Source: Enemella evansiae
Lineage (GTDB): Bacteria; Actinomycetota; Actinomycetes; Propionibacteriales; Propionibacteriaceae
Assembly (NCBI RefSeq): GCF_002250705.1
Contig: NZ_NMVP01000023.1
Location: 62,001 to 126,000, forward strand
Reading direction: 5' to 3'
DNA length: 64,000 nt
Shown: positions 58,912 to 64,000 of the stretch, in pieces
How positions within the stretch are numbered: the first letter of the stretch is position 1
Layout of the letters: each line of letters starts with the position of its first letter
Position numbers and translations under genes: made by a program
The notes under the pieces: model-generated
Told to the model about the DNA's origin: nothing
The model's input: the letters and a program-made list of their open reading frames with translations, nothing else
Databases searched by the model: none

Positions 58912-58951
58912 GCTACTCGATGAACGTGGGAGGCCGGCTACTCGATGAACG
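58912..58951 (+). repeat. Direct repeat in the gap between two marR genes
   Basis: GCTACTCGATGAACG occurs at 58912-58926 and 58937-58951. The text before it (CGACACGCTGCCCCGGGCTCCGC) resembles dispersed palindromic elements. No gene is visible in 58,852-58,956. Confidence 0.6.
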
Positions 58952-58956
58952 GGGCA

Positions 58957-59367
58957 TCAGCCCCCGGTCGCCTTGCGCAGCAGGGTTTTCAGCGCGTCCT
59001 GCTCGGCCGCGTCGAGGGTGTCGACCGGGGCCTGCTGGGCCAGCGCGGTGAGCACATTGCGGCGGCACCGCTGCCCTGCCGCGGTGAGTTCGAGGAGTTT
59101 GCGGCGCCGGTCACCGGGATGCGGCTCGCGGGTGACCAGGCCCTGTTCGGCCATCCGGTCGATCACATACCCAGCATTGGAGGCCTCGCAGCTCATCCGC
59201 TCGGCCAGCTCGGTGAGCGTCATCGCCTCGGACAGCTCGCGCAACGCGATCGTCTGCGAGGAGGTGATCCCCAGACGGTCCGCGACCCGGCGGACATGCG
59301 AATCCAGCCGCTGATTCAGCCGCGCCACCAACCCGCACAGCTCCACATCACCACCGGAACTTTTCAC
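58957..59367 (-). CDS. MarR-family regulator of a drug exporter
   Basis: The 136-residue protein has RLGITSSQTIALRELSEAM, ELAERMSCEASNAGYVIDRM and the wing REPHPGDRRRKLLEL, a standard MarR fold. The GTG start (59367) faces the MFS gene 80 bp away, so it most likely represses that exporter. Confidence 0.9.
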   Translation of the reverse strand: MKSSGGDVELCGLVARLNQRLDSHVRRVADRLGITSSQTIALRELSEAMTLTELAERMSCEASNAGYVIDRMAEQGLVTREPHPGDRRRKLLELTAAGQRCRRNVLTALAQQAPVDTLDAAEQDALKTLLRKATGG

Positions 59368-59398
59368 ACCATGACTCTAGCCGGACCTCTCCCGAACT

Positions 59399-59433
59399 GT
59401 TACTGTCCGAACTCGGAAGATGGTAACTCGGAC
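59399..59433. promoter_or_regulatory. Inverted repeats, MarR/MFS promoter
   Basis: GTTAC (59399-59403) pairs with GTAAC (59423-59427), and GTCCGA (59405-59410) with TCGGAC (59428-59433). They cover the divergent promoters and are probable MarR sites. Confidence 0.6.
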
Positions 59434-59447
59434 TATTTCGGAGAGAG

Positions 59448-60878
59448 ATGAACCCCACGAAACCCGCATCCCCACGACACCCGGCGCTGCTGCTCACCGT
59501 GCTCGCCGCGGCCCAGCTGCTGATCGGACTGGACTACAACATCGTCTTCGTCGCACTCCCCCAGATCGCCGGGCTCGGCTTCTCCGCCGAGACCCTGCAA
59601 TGGGTGGTCAGCGCGTACGCGATCGCATTCGGTGGGTTCCTGCTGCTCTGCGGCCGACTCGTCGACGCCCTCGGGCGGCGCCGGATGTTCCTGCTCGGAC
59701 TGGCCGGGTACGCCCTCGGCTCACTGCTCGGCAGCATCGCCGTCGCCGAATGGATGCTGATCCTCGGTCGCGGCATCCAGGGCATCGGCGGCGCAGCCCT
59801 GGCACCCGCCACCCTGGCCCTGCTGACCACCAGCTTCACCGAGGGCGCGCCCCGCAACCGGGCGCTCGGCATCTGGGGCGCCGCCGGCTCATCGGGCATG
59901 GTGCTCGGTTCGATCCTCGGCGGCGTACTGACCGACCTCTTCGGCTGGCGGGCGGTGTTCGCGATCAACCTGCCGCTGGTCGCGCTGGTCGCGCTGCTCG
60001 CCGCGCGCTCGGTACCGGCCGATGCGCACCGCCCGCACGCCGGGCGCCTCGACCTCCCCGGCGCCGTGCTGACCACCGCCACCGCGGTACTGGTCGTGAT
60101 GGGCTTCACCTTCGCCGCCGAGGGCGGCTGGGCCTCCACCGCCGCGCTCGGCACCCTGGTCGCGGGGCTGGTCGCCGCCGCGGTCCTGCTGCTCGTCGAA
60201 CGACGGGCCGCCGATCCATTGCTCGACCTCCACCGCTTCCGCAACCGGCACCTGTCCACCGGCACCGCGTCGACCTTCCTGTTCATGGCCGGATTCGGTG
60301 CGACGGCCTACTTCCTGACCCTGTATTTCCAGCAGGTACGGGGTTTGAGCCCGTTCGTGACCGGACTCGCCTTCGTCATCCCGTGCGCCGGGGTGCTGAT
60401 CGGCACCACGATCGGCGGCCGACTCGCCACCAGCACCGGGTTGCGGACGGCGATGCTGTCCGGTCAACTGATCGGACTGGCCGGTGTCGCCCTGTTCGCC
60501 GGATTGGTGCGGGACGCGACCGGGTGGCCGCTGGTGCTCGCACTGGCCGCGCTCTTCAGCATCGGGCAGGGCGTCGTCTTCACGACCATGTACGCCACCG
60601 CGACCACCGGCACCGCCGAGGCCGATCAGGGCACCGCCAGCGGGATCGCCACCACCGGTCAGCAGCTCGGCGGTGCGATCGGCCTGGCGGTGCTGATCAA
60701 TGTGGTCACCGTCAGTGGGGGCGTACCGCTCACGGTCGCGATGACCGGAATCGCCGTGATCATTGGGATCGCGACGCTCGTCGCGCTGACCATCCCGGGG
60801 CGTACGCCGACCGCCACCGCATCGGTCACGCCGCAGCGGCAGCCCGAGCCGTGCGCCGGCCGGAGCCAGACAGGCTGA
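59448..60878 (+). CDS. DHA2-type MFS drug exporter
   Basis: The 476-residue, 14-helix transporter has the EmrB/QacA features: LIGLDYNIVFVALPQIA (motif D1), LVDALGRRRMFLLG (motif A), GRGIQGIGGAALAPATLALL (motif C region) and WRAVFAINLP. Such proteins expel cationic and lipophilic drugs with protons. GGAGAGAG precedes ATG 59448. Its 3' end overlaps the convergent membrane protein gene by 53 bp. Confidence 0.93.
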   Translation: MNPTKPASPRHPALLLTVLAAAQLLIGLDYNIVFVALPQIAGLGFSAETLQWVVSAYAIAFGGFLLLCGRLVDALGRRRMFLLGLAGYALGSLLGSIAVAEWMLILGRGIQGIGGAALAPATLALLTTSFTEGAPRNRALGIWGAAGSSGMVLGSILGGVLTDLFGWRAVFAINLPLVALVALLAARSVPADAHRPHAGRLDLPGAVLTTATAVLVVMGFTFAAEGGWASTAALGTLVAGLVAAAVLLLVERRAADPLLDLHRFRNRHLSTGTASTFLFMAGFGATAYFLTLYFQQVRGLSPFVTGLAFVIPCAGVLIGTTIGGRLATSTGLRTAMLSGQLIGLAGVALFAGLVRDATGWPLVLALAALFSIGQGVVFTTMYATATTGTAEADQGTASGIATTGQQLGGAIGLAVLINVVTVSGGVPLTVAMTGIAVIIGIATLVALTIPGRTPTATASVTPQRQPEPCAGRSQTG

Positions 60879-61257
60879 GCCAGACCAGCCCGGCGGCAAC
60901 GGGCAGGAAGCCGGCGACCCTGATCAGCATCGGGAAGGCCTGGGTCGCGTTGTAGATCGCCAGGGCGGCGCCGAGCACGGTGAGCACGGCACCGGTCCAC
61001 CAGCCCGCGCGCGAGCCGGCGACCCGCGGGATCAGATAGATCAACGCGACCAGCAGGGCGGCGCCGAAGATCAGGAACAGATAGGTCGTCGTCCAGGAGG
61101 TGGCGTCGTCCAGGCTCATCCCCGACGCATTCGGATAGGCGTACGCCCCGGCGAGCTGGGTGCGCAGCGCGTCGCTGCTGAGCGCGACGGCCGCGATGGC
61201 GAGCACGCTGGCCACGATCCCGGCCAGCACGGCGGTACGCGAACGATTCTGCGGCAT
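60826..61257 (-). CDS. Four-helix membrane protein
   Basis: The 143-residue protein has four hydrophobic segments (about 9-27, 60-78, 85-103, 112-130) and a short basic/Ala-rich tail. It is divergent from a TetR gene over a cluster of inverted repeats, which suggests TetR-controlled expression. The family is unknown to me; its place resembles small membrane proteins that accompany TetR regulators. Confidence 0.75.
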   Translation of the reverse strand: MPQNRSRTAVLAGIVASVLAIAAVALSSDALRTQLAGAYAYPNASGMSLDDATSWTTTYLFLIFGAALLVALIYLIPRVAGSRAGWWTGAVLTVLGAALAIYNATQAFPMLIRVAGFLPVAAGLVWLSLSGSGRRTARAAAAA

Positions 61258-61280
61258 GATCGGACTCCTTTGAGATGTGA

Positions 61281-61312
61281 TGTCTCAACAACCGTATGAG
61301 ACACTGTGTCTC
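61281..61312. promoter_or_regulatory. Overlapping TetR operators
   Basis: TGTCTCA (61281-61287) pairs with TGAGACA (61297-61303), and GAGACACTGTGTCTC (61298-61312) is a perfect 15-bp palindrome sharing that half-site. They lie between the divergent membrane protein and TetR genes. Confidence 0.8.
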
Positions 61313-61330
61313 GACGTCAAGGAGGCCCAC

Positions 61331-62056
61331 GTGACGACCAGAACCCACCGCACCGAACAGCAGACCCGCGAACTCGTCGTCGCCTCGGTACTGCGCCAGA
61401 TCGCCGAACACGGCGTACCGGTGACCGCCGACCTGCCGATGGAGCAGATCATCGAGGCCGCCGGCGTCTCCCGCGCCTCGGCGTACCGGATCTGGCGCAA
61501 TCGCGCCGAGTTCCAGGCGTTCGCGATCGACCAGGCGCTGGCCGTGCACAGCAGCCCAACCCTCGGCCGCGAGGAGGTCGTGGCCATCGCCCGGCGCGCC
61601 GTGCTGCCGGATGACCGCGATCGGCGTGCCTGCGCGGCCCGCTTCATCGCCGACAGCGCGGATGCCGAGCTGACCATCTTCACCGGCTCGGAGCGCTGGC
61701 GGGCTTTCGTCGCGGTCCGGGCGCTGGCGATGACCTCACCGGATCCCGGTCTGCGGGAGCGGCTGGCCCAGATCGACACGCAGGACCGGGACCGGCTGAC
61801 CGGTCACTACCGCACGATCGCCCACGCCCTGGAACTGCAGCCGATCGACCCCGAGGGCGTCGAGCACCTGGCCGGCAGCGCCCTGCAACTGGCCCGTGGC
61901 ACGCTCGGCCACCTGGCGGGTGACACCGCGGACACCCACGCGCTGCGCACCGGTTATCTCACCGGTCTGGTGGCGCTGGTGCGCGGCACCTTTGCCGACG
62001 CCGTGGGCGGTGCGATCGACCCCGACTGGGGCACGACACTGGCCGATCGGGCATAA
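61331..62056 (+). CDS. TetR-family regulator
   Basis: The 241-residue protein has a TetR-type DNA-binding domain (RELVVASVLRQIAEHG, MEQIIEAAGVSRASAYRIW, RNRAEFQAFAID) and a helical ligand domain. GTG 61331 follows AAGGAGG with five-base spacing and is preferred to the upstream ATG, which lies in the operator. It likely represses the divergent membrane protein gene and itself. Confidence 0.88.
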   Translation: MTTRTHRTEQQTRELVVASVLRQIAEHGVPVTADLPMEQIIEAAGVSRASAYRIWRNRAEFQAFAIDQALAVHSSPTLGREEVVAIARRAVLPDDRDRRACAARFIADSADAELTIFTGSERWRAFVAVRALAMTSPDPGLRERLAQIDTQDRDRLTGHYRTIAHALELQPIDPEGVEHLAGSALQLARGTLGHLAGDTADTHALRTGYLTGLVALVRGTFADAVGGAIDPDWGTTLADRA

Positions 62057-62087
62057 CCGCGGCGGTTTCGTTGTTCCACCCACCGTG

Positions 62088-63172
62088 ATGGATGTTCTCG
62101 ACTCGCTGGTGATCGGCGCCGGGCAGGCCGGGTTGTCGACATCCCATCACCTGAAGCGGCGCGGGATCGACCATGTCGTGCTGGACGCCGATGAGCGCGC
62201 CGGGGGCGCCTGGCAGCACCGCTGGGATTCGCTGACGATGACCGATGTGCACGGGGTCGCGGACCTGCCGGATGCACCGGCACCCGGCACTTCCACCGAC
62301 CGCGCCAACCAGATCATCCCGACCTGGTTCGCGGATTATGAGCAGACACAGGGACTTCCGGTGATCCGTCCGGTGCGCGTCGACGCCGTCCGCGACGATC
62401 CCGAGGAGCCGGAACTGTTGCGGGTCGAGGCCGGTGACCGGTTCTGGCGGACCCGTACCCTGGTCAACACCACCGGCACCTGGACCCGCCCGTTCGTGCC
62501 GCGCTATCCCGGCCAGGCATCCTTCACCGGCGAGCAGTGGCACACCGCCGACTATCCGGGGCGCGAGCAGCTGGCCGGCAAGCGGATCGTGGTCGTCGGT
62601 GGTGGCGCATCGGCGATCCAGTTCCTCGGCGAGCTGGCCCCGGTCGCCGAGACGATCTGGGTCACCCGCCGCGAACCCGTCTGGCGCAGCGGTGACTTCA
62701 TCCCGATGCCGGACTGGAGGCCGTGACCAGGGTGGCCGAACGGGTCACCCAGGGGCTGCCGCCGGCCAGCGTGGTCAGCGTGACCGGATTGATGCTGCGG
62801 CCGCAGGAGGAACAGGCGCGACGGCTGGGTGCGTACGCCGATCGCCGGCCGATGTTCGACTCGATCGAACCGGACGGGGTGCGCTGGGCCGACGGCTCCT
62901 TCGAGGCGGCCGACGTGATCCTCTGGGCCACCGGCTTCCGGCCCGCGGTCTCGCATCTCGCGCCGCTGCACCTGCGCTCCGAGTTCGGCGGGATCGCGCT
63001 GCTGCCCTCGGGCAGCGGCCCGCAGGCCGCCGTCACCGCCGCGCGTGACCCGCGCGTCCAGCTCGTCGGCTATGGCCCGTCGGCGAGCACCATCGGTGGC
63101 AACCGGGGTGGGCGCGCGGCCGCGACCGCCGTGCGGCGATATCTGCGCGAGCTCAATAGCCGCGCTGCTTGA
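62088..63172 (+). pseudogene. FAD-dependent monooxygenase gene with frameshift
   Basis: Two frames give one flavoprotein. From ATG 62088 to 62726: DSLVIGAGQAGLSTSHHLKR (FAD site), GGAWQHRWDSL and IVVVGGGASAIQFLGEL (NADPH site). From about 62,716 to 63172: VTRVAERVTQGLPPASVVSVTG, DGVRWADGSFEAADVILWATGFRP. The switch near GACTGGAGGCCGTGACC needs one missing base; GACCTGGAGGCC would restore it. A recent loss or a base-call error is likely. Its 3' end overlaps the convergent lipase gene by 20 bp. Confidence 0.82.
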
Positions 63173-64000
63173 GTTCGCCGACGATCTGGATGTATTCGGC
63201 GAGCACGTTGAACCCGTGGAAGTCCTCGCGGTTGTAGTCGACCAGGTCACCGTGCGAGACACCGCGGCGTCCGGTGCTGCGGAAGACCCCGCGGAACTCG
63301 CCCCACTTCGCCGAATCCACCGAGACCAACCCGTCGTTCTCCTCACCGAGCGCCTTGATCACCCGATAGGGCACCGCCAACCGTGGATCGCTCGCGGCCG
63401 AGCTCATCACCGAGGTGTAGGACTGGTAGTGGACCGCCGGATGGTCGGGGGTGTTGCGGTTGAACTCGCGGGCCAGCTCGGTGCGGAAGGCCATCGTCGA
63501 GGTGAGGAAGTCCGGGGTCGTGTCACCGGCCACCGCGAAGACCCAGTTCACCACCGCGGCGAGCTTGAGATAGACCGGTTCCTTCAGCTTCGTTGCGGTG
63601 TCGGCGAAACGTACGCCGTGATGCGGGGTGTTCATCGTGGTCAGGCTGGCCACCCGATCACCCATGCCGAGCGTCGAGATCGCGTAGCGGGAATCGATCC
63701 CGCCGCGGCTGTGCGCGATCACGTTGACCTTCGGCGAGCCGGTCTGTTCGCAGACCTGCGCGATCCGGTCCGCGACCTGCTTCCCGTTCTCCTCGATCGT
63801 GCCCCAGGCCTCCTGCTCACCGTGGTAGATGCTCGCCCCGTGCCGCTTCAGATAGCGCGGGATCCGGCCCCAGGCGTTGAACAGCATCCGGTCCCGCCAG
63901 CCGACGCCGTGCACCAGCAGGATCGGATACCGGGTCGCGCACCGGTCGTCGGTGGGCAGTTCCCGTTCCCACTCGGCCCGGTCGACGGCGGCCAGATATT
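63153..64000 (-). CDS. Lipase-like alpha/beta hydrolase, 5' end beyond window
   Basis: The 282 residues visible (frame open to the window edge) are the main part of an alpha/beta hydrolase: YPILLVHGVGWRD (oxyanion-hole strand), VNVIAHSRGGIDSRYAIS with the nucleophile Ser in A-H-S-R-G-G, TMNTPHHGVRFAD and a late GVSHGDLVDYNRED with the likely catalytic His. These match Bacillus-type triacylglycerol lipases and related esterases. The missing upstream part would hold the N-terminus and possibly a signal peptide. Confidence 0.82.
   Translation of the reverse strand, partial: YLAAVDRAEWERELPTDDRCATRYPILLVHGVGWRDRMLFNAWGRIPRYLKRHGASIYHGEQEAWGTIEENGKQVADRIAQVCEQTGSPKVNVIAHSRGGIDSRYAISTLGMGDRVASLTTMNTPHHGVRFADTATKLKEPVYLKLAAVVNWVFAVAGDTTPDFLTSTMAFRTELAREFNRNTPDHPAVHYQSYTSVMSSAASDPRLAVPYRVIKALGEENDGLVSVDSAKWGEFRGVFRSTGRRGVSHGDLVDYNREDFHGFNVLAEYIQIVGELKQRGY

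Overview
The window is 64 kb of very GC-rich DNA with dense, often overlapping genes (ATGA and TGATG junctions) and a plain actinobacterial gene set: mycothiol-type arsenate reductase, Lsr2, DUF5318, a GT87/PIG-V mannosyltransferase and a class A PBP. I infer a high-GC actinobacterium, possibly Propionibacteriales; the genus cannot be fixed from the sequence.

Layout. (1) 1-22,900, chromosomal backbone: a YhgE/MMPL export pair with a divergent TetR regulator and three evenly spaced operators; a LysE exporter; a catabolic-looking operon (AAHS transporter, A/B-barrel protein, M24-fold enzyme, split transketolase, flavin reductase, acyl-CoA-dehydrogenase-like monooxygenase) with a divergent PucR-type regulator; an enoyl-CoA hydratase; an AlkD-like protein; a mannosyltransferase; a class A PBP; DUF5318; and two DUF805 membrane proteins with SYGQ-rich tails. 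(2) 22,930-51,650, an integrated accessory island. The left edge is the 5' half of a tRNA-Ala gene followed by a complete, different tRNA-Ala. The right edge cuts the first codons off a phenolic acid decarboxylase gene. (3) 51,650-64,000, backbone again: a MarR-controlled SMR/deaminase/DsbA operon, PhoA with PHO-box-like repeats, DUF488, DUF2945, SDR/MarR, MarR/MFS and TetR/membrane-protein pairs, a frameshifted flavoprotein and a lipase cut by the window end.

The island has three modules. Module A (23.3-33.8 kb) looks like phage defence: a predicted nuclease, a methyltransferase N-lobe, a large DEAH helicase interrupted by an in-frame TAG, an NPPY-bearing methyltransferase C-lobe, an XRE regulator, a GHKL ATPase with a predicted nuclease end, and a GIY-YIG endonuclease. 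The methyltransferase appears to be split across genes, with a second, degenerate N-lobe fused to the helicase. Module B (33.8-36.6 kb) has a lipoprotein gene with an in-frame TGA, an Lsr2 paralogue, a frameshifted lsr2 fragment and small unknowns. Module C (36.8-48.3 kb) is a metal and arsenic region: ArsN-like acetyltransferase, ArsR, two flavoproteins, MerR plus a 34-residue Cys-rich peptide, a double ArsC, an ArsR-ArsC fusion, ACR3, a thioredoxin-fold fusion, a P1B ATPase with a CmtR orthologue, and a second ACR3/bile-acid-symporter-like carrier. Then come an Abi_2 gene, a serine recombinase, a VRR-NUC protein, a lipoprotein and a membrane protein.

All gene identities come from reading motifs and from memory of protein families; no database search was run.
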